Positions 43,939-51,663 of a stretch of 63,092 bases of DNA are shown one piece after another. Made by a program: the position numbers and the translations under genes. Positions within the stretch are counted from its first letter, which is position 1; every line of letters begins with the position of its first letter. The DNA comes from an uncultured Bariatricus sp. (GTDB lineage Bacteria; Bacillota; Clostridia; Lachnospirales; Lachnospiraceae), in assembly GCA_934320645.1 (NCBI GenBank), contig CAKRFP010000013.1:1-63092 (forward strand), in the 5' to 3' direction. Below the pieces are notes generated by a model that did no database searches, had not been told where the DNA came from, and saw nothing but the letters and a program-made list of their open reading frames with translations.

Positions 43939-43966
43939 TTAACCTAAACTTAACATAGATTTGATT
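43939..43966 (+). promoter_or_regulatory. PHO-box-like direct repeats before the Na/Pi cotransporter
   Basis: TTAACC (43939), TTAACA (43950) and TTGATT (43961) repeat at 11-base spacing, as in the TTAACA-type boxes bound by PhoP/PhoB response regulators. A -10-like TAAAAT lies at 43987-43992. The downstream gene carries phosphate, which supports the reading. Confidence 0.5.
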
Positions 43967-44081
43967 GGAATTGCATAGACCACAGATAAAATGGAAAATG
44001 AGCTGAAAGGGAAGACATCATTGTAAAAAGTAAGTTTAAAAGATATTAACAAACACAGGGTAAATTGAGAGAGGAATTAAC

Positions 44082-45770
44082 ATGAACGAGAAAATTCAGA
44101 TCATTTTCGGACTGCTTGGCGGTCTGGCAGTATTTATCTATGGAATGAACATGATGAGTGAATGTCTGCAGAAGGCAGCAGGCGATAAGATGAAGAGCAT
44201 TCTGGCACTTCTCACAAAGAATCCGCTTCTTGGCGTGCTCGCCGGTGCGCTGACAACAGCAGTATTGCAGAGCAGTAGTGCGACAACGGTTATGGCAATC
44301 GGTTTTGTAAGTGCGGGACTGATGAATCTGCCACAGGCGATTTCCATCATTTTTGGTGCCAATATTGGTACAACCATGACAGCACAGATCATTGCATTTA
44401 AGATCAGTGATTATATTTATGTTATTATTTTTATCGGTTTCCTGATTTCATTTGTGACAAAATCAGAGAAGGTAAAAAGCATTGGTCAGACAATCTTTGC
44501 ATTTGGTCTTCTGTTCCTTGGAATTGAGACAATGGGAGATGTTATGAAACCGCTGGCATCCAGTCCGGTATTCACAGATCTGATCGGACGTGTAGCACAT
44601 ATTCCGGTACTTGGTGTGGCAGTTGGTACACTTATGACGCTGGTTGTACAGAGCAGTAGTGCGACCATTGCGGTACTGCAGAACTTCGCTTCCCAGTCGG
44701 GACCGGACGGGGTTACGAGTATACTTGGGCTTGCAGGAGCGATCCCGATCCTTTTAGGTGATAATATCGGTACAACGATCACAGCACTCCTTGCCAGTAT
44801 CGGACAGTCAAAAGATGCGAAGAGAACCGCTGTGGCGCATTGTATTTTTAATATTTCCGGCTGCTTTTTGTTTATCTGGTTCGTAAAACCATTTGCGGTA
44901 CTGATCCAGAGCATTTCGCCGAAAGGCCCGGAGATTGAAGTGATTTCCAGACAGATTGCAAATGCACATACTGTATTTAACATTACAATGACACTGATCT
45001 GGGTATGCCTGATTAAACTGATGGTGAAGATTGTCATGACACTGCTCCCGGATGGCAAAAAAGGTGTCGAAGATCCAGGCAGCCCGATTTATCTGGATGA
45101 AAATATCATCAGTCAGCCGGCAGCAGCGCTGCAGCTTGTGGCAAAAGAGATTTTCCGTATGAGTGACCAGGTAAGAGATATTCTGAAGAAAACGATTGAG
45201 CTTGTGAAAAATGAAGAAGTGAAATCCATTGACGGTCTGAAAGAAAATGGAGAACAGGTTGAACGCCTTGGAAAATGTATTACCGAATATCTTGCAGCTT
45301 TGTTTTCTTCGGGTTCATTGACCGAGCAGCAGGCAGCGCAGACGGCGAGCCTCATGTGTGTGCTCAGCGATGTGGAACGTATGGGAACCTTAAGTGTGGA
45401 AATGGCAGAATGTATGCTGGAAAGATCAGACCGGAAGTATAAATATACACCGGAAGCGATGGATGAGCTGCAGAAGAGTCTGAAGGTTCTGAATAAGATG
45501 TTCTGTGATTCTCTGAAGGCACTGCAGGGAGATGATGGTATCGAACCAGGCAAGATGATGAAGCGGAAGGATAAGCTTTTGGATCTGGATATCAAGATGC
45601 GGAAAGCGCATATTGAGCGTGTCAATAAAGGAAAATGTAAGGCGAGCCTTACTGCTCCGTTTACCAATATCCTGCATCTGATCGACCGTATGGGAAACAG
45701 TTGTATCAACCTTGCGGATGTCGCGGAAAGCGGAACCAGTATGAAATACTTTATGTTGGAAAATAAATAA
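44082..45770 (+). CDS. Na/Pi cotransporter family protein with PhoU-like tail
   Basis: A 562-residue protein. Residues 1 to about 310 are membrane helices with two inverted-topology repeats, each with a QSSSAT signature (TTAVLQSSSATTVMAIGF and LVVQSSSATIAVLQ) and a GANIGTT/GDNIGTT motif. The rest is a soluble helical PhoU-like domain. It is expected to import phosphate with sodium. AGAGGAATTAAC precedes the ATG. It stands alone behind a PHO-box-like element, which suggests induction under phosphate limitation. Confidence 0.95.
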   Translation: MNEKIQIIFGLLGGLAVFIYGMNMMSECLQKAAGDKMKSILALLTKNPLLGVLAGALTTAVLQSSSATTVMAIGFVSAGLMNLPQAISIIFGANIGTTMTAQIIAFKISDYIYVIIFIGFLISFVTKSEKVKSIGQTIFAFGLLFLGIETMGDVMKPLASSPVFTDLIGRVAHIPVLGVAVGTLMTLVVQSSSATIAVLQNFASQSGPDGVTSILGLAGAIPILLGDNIGTTITALLASIGQSKDAKRTAVAHCIFNISGCFLFIWFVKPFAVLIQSISPKGPEIEVISRQIANAHTVFNITMTLIWVCLIKLMVKIVMTLLPDGKKGVEDPGSPIYLDENIISQPAAALQLVAKEIFRMSDQVRDILKKTIELVKNEEVKSIDGLKENGEQVERLGKCITEYLAALFSSGSLTEQQAAQTASLMCVLSDVERMGTLSVEMAECMLERSDRKYKYTPEAMDELQKSLKVLNKMFCDSLKALQGDDGIEPGKMMKRKDKLLDLDIKMRKAHIERVNKGKCKASLTAPFTNILHLIDRMGNSCINLADVAESGTSMKYFMLENK

Positions 45771-45779
45771 GAAGACGGG

Positions 45780-45842
45780 AAAATCCCACGGATTTTTGTA
45801 TCCTGTTTCTGAAAGGAGGATACAAAGTCCGTGGGATTTTTG
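45780..45842 (+). terminator. Terminator after the Na/Pi cotransporter gene
   Basis: AAAATCCCACGGA pairs with TCCGTGGGATTTT, with an inner helix TTTGTATCCT/AGGATACAAA, then T-rich sequence. The A-run on the left could also let it stop minus-strand transcripts. Confidence 0.9.
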
Positions 45843-45879
45843 TACCTGTTATACATGCTGTTTAAACACATGTCATTGA

Positions 45880-45933
45880 CGCTTTGTCAGCGAACGTGGT
45901 GGCCAGGACATATTTTGCAATATGAGTGCTGGC
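45880..45933. other. Hairpins at the 3' end of pyrC
   Basis: CGCT-TTGTC-AGCG (45880-45892) and a larger hairpin with GCCAG/CTGGC and CATATT/AATATG (45902-45933) lie just past the pyrC stop. Neither has a T-run on either strand, so they are more likely 3' structure than a classic terminator. Confidence 0.3.
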
Positions 45934-47192
45934 TAATCCTGATATACAATTTCTCCACCGCAGATCGTATACTTCACCTTGCCATACACAGGCGTTCCGG
46001 TAAATGGTGAGTTGGATGAAAGGGATGCATACTCAGTCGGAGTCCAGCATTCATTTTCATCGAAAATTACAAGGTCTGCGGCTTTTCCTTCGGTAAGCTG
46101 TCCGTAAGGAAGATGATAAAGCTTTGCCGGATTGATGGTCATCTTTTCCAGAAGCTGGAGGAGGGATAAATGTCCGGGTCTTACAAGGTTTGTGATACCG
46201 AGCGCAAGAGAAGTTTCCAGACCAATGATTCCACTTGGTGCTTCGGTGATTGGCTTCTCTTTTTCTTCTTTGCTGTGTGGAGCATGGTCGGTAGCAATCA
46301 GATCAATTGTTCCATCTGCAAGTCCCCGGATGATCGCCTGGCGATCTTTTTCGGTACGGAGTGGCGGATTCATTTTCGCAAGTGTGCCGTGCTTAAGAAC
46401 GGCATCTTCCGTCAGTGTAAAATGATGCGGTGTGGCTTCGGCGTGAAGCTTTGCGCCCATTTTTTTATAAGTACGTACCAGATCAACAGAGGTTCCGGAA
46501 CTGATGTGCTGGATCACGACATCCGCACCGGATTTGAGTGCCAGAAGACAGTCTCTCGCAACCAGGGATTCTTCTGCAATGGCAGGGGAACCGTAAATGC
46601 CAAGGGCATCGGATACTTTACCGTGGCTGATCCCGTTGTTGCGGATGAAAGAAGGATCTTCTTCATGCAGACTGATCGGGACATCAAGTGCAGCAGCTTT
46701 TTCCATTGCCTGATAGCAGAAAGCAGCATTCGTAAGCGGGATTCCGTCATCGGTAAAACCACAGGCACCGGCTTCTTTTAAAGCATCCATGTTGGTTTCT
46801 TCCTGTCCTTTCAGGCTCTTTGAAATGGAAGCAGTCTGGAAGATACGGATTTTTTCTTTTGAAGCACGCGCCAGGTTATCTGTAAGAACCGGAACAGAAT
46901 CTACCGTCGGGGAAGTATTTGCCATGCAGATGACAGAAGTAAAACCGCCTTTTGCAGAAGCAAGCGCGCCGGTATGGATCGTTTCTTTATAAGTGAATCC
47001 AGGATCACGGAAATGGACATGAGTGTCGATAAGTCCCGGTGCAACGACAAATCCGGTGGCGTCAAGAACGTCCTCTCCTTCTTTTGTAATCTGAGTTGCC
47101 ATTTCTTTGATGATGCCATCTTCGATCAAAAGATCCATTTTTTCGGAAAGACCGGAAGCAGGATCAATGACAAGTCCGTTTTTTATAATCAT
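45933..47192 (-). CDS. pyrC: Dihydroorotase
   Basis: A 419-residue class I dihydroorotase of pyrimidine synthesis. The zinc motif is LIDTHVHFRDPG near residue 55. Further landmarks are GGFTSVICMANTSPTVDS, HAEATPHHFTLTEDAV, and the catalytic-aspartate region IATDHAPHSKEEK. It ends in KVKYTICGGEIVYQD. TAAGGAGG precedes the ATG on this strand. No other pyrimidine gene is in the window, and it has its own promoter, so it is apparently separated from the main pyr operon. Confidence 0.95.
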   Translation of the reverse strand: MIIKNGLVIDPASGLSEKMDLLIEDGIIKEMATQITKEGEDVLDATGFVVAPGLIDTHVHFRDPGFTYKETIHTGALASAKGGFTSVICMANTSPTVDSVPVLTDNLARASKEKIRIFQTASISKSLKGQEETNMDALKEAGACGFTDDGIPLTNAAFCYQAMEKAAALDVPISLHEEDPSFIRNNGISHGKVSDALGIYGSPAIAEESLVARDCLLALKSGADVVIQHISSGTSVDLVRTYKKMGAKLHAEATPHHFTLTEDAVLKHGTLAKMNPPLRTEKDRQAIIRGLADGTIDLIATDHAPHSKEEKEKPITEAPSGIIGLETSLALGITNLVRPGHLSLLQLLEKMTINPAKLYHLPYGQLTEGKAADLVIFDENECWTPTEYASLSSNSPFTGTPVYGKVKYTICGGEIVYQD

Positions 47193-47229
47193 AGTAGTTA
47201 AGCCTCCTTACAGAATATAATCTGTTTCT

Positions 47230-47259
47230 AGTATACGGGATGAGAAAAAGATTTGTCAA
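47230..47259 (-). promoter_or_regulatory. Promoter of pyrC
   Basis: On the minus strand, a perfect TTGACA (47259-47254), 18 bases, and TATACT (47235-47230). Confidence 0.8.
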
Positions 47260-47271
47260 TGTAACGGGGAC

Positions 47272-47306
47272 TAAAAAGGAGATTCCGAAGGTTTATCGGA
47301 ATCTCC
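47272..47306 (-). terminator. Terminator after the YczE-like gene
   Basis: On the minus strand, GGAGATTCCGA and TCGGAATCTCC form an 11-bp perfect stem followed by TTTTTA. It separates the YczE-like gene from the pyrC promoter. Confidence 0.88.
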
Positions 47307-47314
47307 AAAATCTG

Positions 47315-48004
47315 TTATGCATGTCTCATATTCTTTTCAAGAGTAATTTTCTTTTTTCCGGTTGCACGGTAAAATTCCACATGGCTTCCGATGAACTTCT
47401 GGATAACAGATACTGTTTTCCCTGTCAGAAATGCGCAGAAGACAGTGCCGATTCCGATTCCGTAGAATCCATGGAGGATTGCAAGGGAGAGGATTACGGT
47501 GGTTGTCAGACAGCTGAGATCAAAGGTTGTCTTGATGACTTTGTAATTTTTCTTTACAATCCCTGATAAGTCACGCGGAAAGATATCAGTTGGGATGATC
47601 GGCAGCATACAGTTGTTGGCAAGGCAGATACCGAAGCATACTAGCAGGAATCCTGCCAGGAAATAAACGATGTGAAGCGGCAGGGAGTTCGGCAGAGCCT
47701 GGATCCATGAGTTATGTACGTCGATCATTTTTCCAAATCCGATTCCGACTACAAAAGAGAAAAGGTAGCCGGGGCAGAATGAACGCCTGAGGATCATCAG
47801 TGTAATGACAAGCAGTGTCTGGAAAATATAATTCCATGTTCCGAAACTGAATATCGGGAAGGCGATGTTAAATACAAGGGGCACTGAGGAGATCGTTGAG
47901 ATCCCGAATCCGCTTTTTGACATCAGATCCACGCCGAGTGAATTGATCAGCAGGACGATGAGGAGAGCAACTTCTCCGGCAAGATGAAATTTTTTCTTAT
48001 TCAT
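47315..48004 (-). CDS. YczE/YitT-like membrane protein
   Basis: A 229-residue protein with about five to six hydrophobic helices. It includes LGVDLMSKSGFGISTISSVPLVFN and a central FAGFLLVCFGICLANNCMLPIIPTDIFPRDL-like region (AGFLLVCFGICLANN, then LPIIPTD), the latter typical of YczE/YyaS proteins. Function of the family is unknown; some members sit near regulators and drug-related genes. It is divergent from a LysR gene across a 209-base gap, suggesting control by that regulator. Confidence 0.8.
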   Translation of the reverse strand: MNKKKFHLAGEVALLIVLLINSLGVDLMSKSGFGISTISSVPLVFNIAFPIFSFGTWNYIFQTLLVITLMILRRSFCPGYLFSFVVGIGFGKMIDVHNSWIQALPNSLPLHIVYFLAGFLLVCFGICLANNCMLPIIPTDIFPRDLSGIVKKNYKVIKTTFDLSCLTTTVILSLAILHGFYGIGIGTVFCAFLTGKTVSVIQKFIGSHVEFYRATGKKKITLEKNMRHA

Positions 48005-48120
48005 AGATTAAAAATCCTTCTTTCCTGATAGATAGTAATTTACAAAAATTTTATATTTAAGCTGTTTCTCATTATAATGAAGAAAATCAATAAAAACAAA
48101 TGATTATTTTGAATGAACTA

Positions 48121-48135
48121 ATTCTAAAATAGAAT
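48121..48135. promoter_or_regulatory. Palindrome in the LysR/YczE divergent gap
   Basis: ATTCTA-AAA-TAGAAT is a perfect 15-base palindrome with the T-N11-A form of LysR binding sites. It lies between the two divergent genes. Confidence 0.35.
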
Positions 48136-48213
48136 GAAATATGTTAAGATAATGGAAAGTAAAGAGTTGATTTTGAAAAATAAGGTGACTGCGGAAGATA
48201 AAAGAGGGAATAT

Positions 48214-49077
48214 ATGAATATCGAATATTTAAAATATTTTTCAGAGCTGGCAAAAATCCAGCATTACGGAAAAGCGGCAAAGGCGCTGAATATTTCACAG
48301 CCGGGGCTCAGCCATGCAATCAAATCGTTAGAAGAAGAGTATGGAGTCCCGCTTTTTCAGAAGGAAGGGCGGAATGTGAGCCTCAGCCGCTACGGCAAAG
48401 AACTGATGAAGGATGTGGATGAAATCCTGGGAGCGTATCTTCGTCTGGAAGAGCGGGCGGCAGGACTTCGGACGGAAGAGAAAACGGTGCGGATCGGCAG
48501 TGTGTATCCTCTGGCACCGGGGACGATCCCACATATGTTGAAAGAGTTTGGGGCAACATTTCCGTTTATCATTTACAACCGGATGACACCGGAGATCGCA
48601 GAAGGACTTTTGGATGGAAAATATGATATCGGCTTCTGTTCGGATCTTCTGAAATCGGATGAAATCGAGTATTATCCGATTCGGGATTCGTATATCGCGG
48701 TAGTGGTTCCGAAGGGGCATCCGCTTGAAAATAGAGAACGGATCAGTCTGAAAGAGACAGCCGGATATCCTCAGATCATGTTTTCCAAGACCAGCGGTTT
48801 CCGTACTCTGCAGGAGCAGATTTTTGCAGAAGCAGGAATTAAGGTAAAGCCGGTGTGTGCTGCGGAAGAGATTGAAGTTATCACAGGACTTGTGGAGAAT
48901 GGATTCGGGATTTCCGTATTACCGTATATGGATATCGTGCGGCTGCACAATGTGGTGACGATTCCGGTGAAGACTTCAGGGTGGAATTCTAAATTCTATA
49001 TTGCGAGAAGAAAGTATGGAATCCGTTCAGAGCAGGAGGATGCATTTTTCCGGTATTGGAAGAAAGAACATCATTAA
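48214..49077 (+). CDS. LysR family transcriptional regulator
   Basis: A 287-residue LysR protein. It begins MNIEYLKYFSELAKIQHYGKAAKALNISQPGLSHAIKSLEEEYGVPLFQKEG, the winged HTH, followed by a substrate-binding-like effector domain (VRIGSVYPLAPGTIPHML). It is divergent from the YczE-like gene and 94 bases upstream of the carbonic anhydrase gene, either of which could be its target. Effector unknown. Confidence 0.92.
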   Translation: MNIEYLKYFSELAKIQHYGKAAKALNISQPGLSHAIKSLEEEYGVPLFQKEGRNVSLSRYGKELMKDVDEILGAYLRLEERAAGLRTEEKTVRIGSVYPLAPGTIPHMLKEFGATFPFIIYNRMTPEIAEGLLDGKYDIGFCSDLLKSDEIEYYPIRDSYIAVVVPKGHPLENRERISLKETAGYPQIMFSKTSGFRTLQEQIFAEAGIKVKPVCAAEEIEVITGLVENGFGISVLPYMDIVRLHNVVTIPVKTSGWNSKFYIARRKYGIRSEQEDAFFRYWKKEHH

Positions 49078-49093
49078 AATTCATTAAGAATCC

Positions 49094-49123
49094 TTGCACT
49101 TACAGAGAAAAAAAGTCTATAAT
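49094..49123 (+). promoter_or_regulatory. Promoter of the carbonic anhydrase gene
   Basis: TTGCAC at 49094-49099, 18 bases, and TATAAT at 49118-49123. The segment 49109-49129 is identical to 50514-50534 in the promoter of the LysR gene at 50564. Confidence 0.75.
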
Positions 49124-49171
49124 CTGTTTTATGAAATATCGTTGTGAAAATCAAATGGGAGGTTACACAGG

Positions 49172-49711
49172 ATGATAGAACAGATTGTAGAGTATAATAA
49201 GAAATTCGTGGAAAATAAAGGCTATGAGCCGTACCTGACCAGCAAGTACCCGAACAAGAAGCTTGCTGTGCTGACCTGCATGGATACCCGACTGACGGAG
49301 CTTCTTCCGGCGGCACTTGGACTGAAAAACGGAGATGCAAAGATTATCAAGAATGCAGGCGGAGTCATTACACATCCATACGGAAGTGTGGTCAGAAGCC
49401 TTCTGGTTGCCATTCTGGAACTTGGTGTGGAGCAGGTTATGGTCATTGGACATACGGATTGCGGTGTGCAGGGAATGGATGGAAATGAACTGTTAGGAGA
49501 ACTGGTAGAGCGCGGAATCGACAAAGAACATATTGACATCGTAAGACACAGCGGAATTGATCTGGAAAAATGGCTGGGTGGATTTGAATCTGTGGAGAAG
49601 TCGGTGGAAGAGACCGTGCATGCACTGAAGACACATCCGTTGATGCCGAAGAATATAGAGATCAAGGGATTCATTATGGATTCGGAGACAGGGGAGCTTA
49701 CGGAAGTGTAA
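49172..49711 (+). CDS. Beta-class carbonic anhydrase
   Basis: A 179-residue beta carbonic anhydrase, hydrating CO2 to bicarbonate. The zinc ligands are C36 in LTCMDTR (with the D38-R40 pair), H94 and C97 in IGHTDCG. It is a short form of the kind common in Firmicutes. GGGAGG lies before the ATG at 49172. Its promoter closely resembles that of the LysR gene of the citrate region. Confidence 0.93.
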   Translation: MIEQIVEYNKKFVENKGYEPYLTSKYPNKKLAVLTCMDTRLTELLPAALGLKNGDAKIIKNAGGVITHPYGSVVRSLLVAILELGVEQVMVIGHTDCGVQGMDGNELLGELVERGIDKEHIDIVRHSGIDLEKWLGGFESVEKSVEETVHALKTHPLMPKNIEIKGFIMDSETGELTEV

Positions 49712-49750
49712 TATTTGTTTTGACGTTTATCAGATAATGTTTTAAAGCAT

Positions 49751-49810
49751 AGAAAAACCGCTGGTATTGACAGATATTGAAAAAATTGATACAGATCAAT
49801 CTCAGCGGTT
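49751..49810 (-). terminator. Terminator after the Uma2 gene
   Basis: AACCGCTG at 49756-49763 pairs with CAGCGGTT at 49803-49810. On the minus strand it ends in TTTTTCT. It lies between the convergent carbonic anhydrase and Uma2 genes and may serve both. Confidence 0.6.
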
Positions 49811-49824
49811 ATTATATTAGAATT

Positions 49825-50370
49825 TTAAAAGTTCATCGAACCAAAATCGATTATGAGATTTTCATAAATCCCAACCTTAACAGAATCAGAAAAAGTATAT
49901 TCTGTGGTATCTTCAGATTCAAAATTATAAACAGTAATCCGGTTCTTTTCAGGATCAACAATCCAGTATTCCCGAACACCGGCAGTACGATATTTAAAAA
50001 GTTTGGTATAGTAATCCATTCTACGGCTGCCTGGAGAGACAATCTCAATAATCCAGTCTGGTACGCCAATACAGCCTTTATCTGTGAGTTTTTCCAAGGA
50101 GCAGACGACACTGATGTCCGGTTCGACATAGTTTTTATCATCAGCATTCAGAAAAACAGCAAATGGTGCAATATCAACTTCACAGGATCCGTTGTTTTTA
50201 TCAATGTAATCGGCAATTTTGCGGCTGACAGACAGAAGAATCTGCTGATGCTTTCTGGTAGGAGGTGCCATCATATAAAGTTGTCCATCGATTAGCTCAG
50301 CGCGTTGTCCGTCTGGCAGGGCATAAATATCATCGATTGTATAAATGTGAGTTCGTTGCGGTAATGGCAT
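49825..50370 (-). CDS. Uma2 family endonuclease-fold protein
   Basis: A 181-residue protein of the Uma2 (DUF820) family with a PD-(D/E)XK fold. It starts with the typical YTIDDIYALPDGQRAELIDGQLYMMAPPTRKHQ. The core is YVEPDISVV (D85) and GVPDWIIEIVSPGS (E109), followed by YTKLFKYRTAGVREYWIVDPEKN. Uma2 genes are very common in cyanobacteria and scattered in Firmicutes, and their role is unclear. It is single and convergent with the carbonic anhydrase gene. Confidence 0.92.
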   Translation of the reverse strand: MPLPQRTHIYTIDDIYALPDGQRAELIDGQLYMMAPPTRKHQQILLSVSRKIADYIDKNNGSCEVDIAPFAVFLNADDKNYVEPDISVVCSLEKLTDKGCIGVPDWIIEIVSPGSRRMDYYTKLFKYRTAGVREYWIVDPEKNRITVYNFESEDTTEYTFSDSVKVGIYENLIIDFGSMNF

Positions 50371-50498
50371 AATAACTCATCCTTTCTTTTTTTTTGATTG
50401 GATTCAAGTAATTTCTTTGAGAAATGTTATATGAAATTTATATTTTAATCTTATCACAATTATAAAAAAATAGAAACCTTAACAACTATTAAAAAGTC

Positions 50499-50528
50499 TT
50501 GCGCTTTTGAAATAAAAAAGTCTATAAT
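50499..50528 (+). promoter_or_regulatory. Promoter of the citrate-region LysR gene
   Basis: TTGCGC at 50499-50504, 18 bases, and TATAAT at 50523-50528. It shares 21 identical bases around the -10, and the same spacing, with the carbonic anhydrase promoter. Confidence 0.75.
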
Positions 50529-50563
50529 CTGTTTAATGAGATCACAGGAGGATGAGGATAAAA

Positions 50564-51493
50564 ATGGATGATTTAAAATCATTTACCTATGTTTTAGCGG
50601 TTGCAGAATGCAAAAGTATTTCAAAAGCCGCTGAACTTTTATACATTTCACAACCATCACTCAGCAGATTTATATCCAGTCTGGAACAGGAACTTGGAAT
50701 TTTACTTTTCGAGCGGAAATCGAATGGAATCAGTCTGACAGAGGCTGGAGAAATCTATGTTGCGTATGGAAAAGAAATCAAACGTTTGAACAGCACAATG
50801 GAGCATGAACTAAAGGAACTTCAACTATCTGAAGAACAGGAAATACATGTATGTATGTCTCTAAGTGCCAGTCTTTTGCTGGCAATGGAAGTTCAGGATA
50901 AGGTCAGTAAAAAATATACCGGTTGTAAGGCAACATTTTCAAATGTCATGGCAAAGGAAATTATAACAGGTTTAAAAAACAGGACATATGATCTGGCACT
51001 TGGTCCCGATATAAGTGAAAGAGATCCATCAATTGTATTTGATCTTATTGTAGAAGATTATATGCTGCTTGCAGTTCCAAAAAAATATAAGATGATTCAG
51101 GAAGCAGAAAAAAGAGAAGGCGAAAAATATCTATGGATGGATATTTCAAGAATGTCGGACGAGTTTATCATACAGGATGAATCCTGTCATGTCAGACAGG
51201 AGATCAATCAGATATTTGAAGAACATGGAAAAGAATTAAAACCAAAAATGATCGTAAACAGTTCGATGCTTGCGATGCAGACGCTTGAGCGGGGAATGGG
51301 GTGCTGTTTTATTTCAGAAGTGTTTCTTCCGTATTTAACGAATAGAGAAAATATTGATCTTTTTTGTGTTGGAAAAAATAAGATAAAAAAAACAAAAACA
51401 GGTATTATGTATTTGAAAAATAAAATTCTTTCCAGACAGGAAAAGTATTGTATATCCGTTTTGAAAGAAAAAATAAAAGAGGGAAAAAAATAG
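50564..51493 (+). CDS. LysR family regulator, probable controller of the citrate genes
   Basis: A 309-residue LysR protein beginning MDDLKSFTYVLAVAECKSISKAAELLYISQPSLSRFISSLEQELGILLFER. I preferred ATG 50564 over ATG 50552, because AGGAGG at 50546-50551 abuts the latter. Codons are more AT-rich than in the LysR gene at 48214. It directly precedes the SLC13 permease and citrate lyase genes on the same strand with only a terminator between, so it is the natural candidate for their control; the effector may be citrate or another di/tricarboxylate. Confidence 0.92.
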   Translation: MDDLKSFTYVLAVAECKSISKAAELLYISQPSLSRFISSLEQELGILLFERKSNGISLTEAGEIYVAYGKEIKRLNSTMEHELKELQLSEEQEIHVCMSLSASLLLAMEVQDKVSKKYTGCKATFSNVMAKEIITGLKNRTYDLALGPDISERDPSIVFDLIVEDYMLLAVPKKYKMIQEAEKREGEKYLWMDISRMSDEFIIQDESCHVRQEINQIFEEHGKELKPKMIVNSSMLAMQTLERGMGCCFISEVFLPYLTNRENIDLFCVGKNKIKKTKTGIMYLKNKILSRQEKYCISVLKEKIKEGKK

Positions 51494-51526
51494 GGATATA
51501 GCATGAAGCTATACCCCTATTTTTCT
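51491..51526 (+). terminator. Terminator after the LysR gene
   Basis: TAGGGATATAGC pairs with GCTATACCCCTA (one mismatch) and is followed by TTTTTCTTT. It overlaps the stop codon. Confidence 0.85.
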
Positions 51527-51532
51527 TTGGCA

Positions 51533-51562
51533 TTGGTAAAAACAGTATCGGATGATTATAAT
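51533..51562 (+). promoter_or_regulatory. Promoter of the citrate permease/lyase operon
   Basis: TTGGTA at 51533-51538, 18 bases, and a perfect TATAAT at 51557-51562, about 100 bases before the permease start. Confidence 0.6.
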
Positions 51563-51663
51563 AAGGTTAACATGATGAACCGGTAAACATCATACAAGAG
51601 AAGAATGAGAGTTTTTGGAAAAGCGCATTCCGAAATGCTTATTGTATACGGAGGAAAAGAAAG

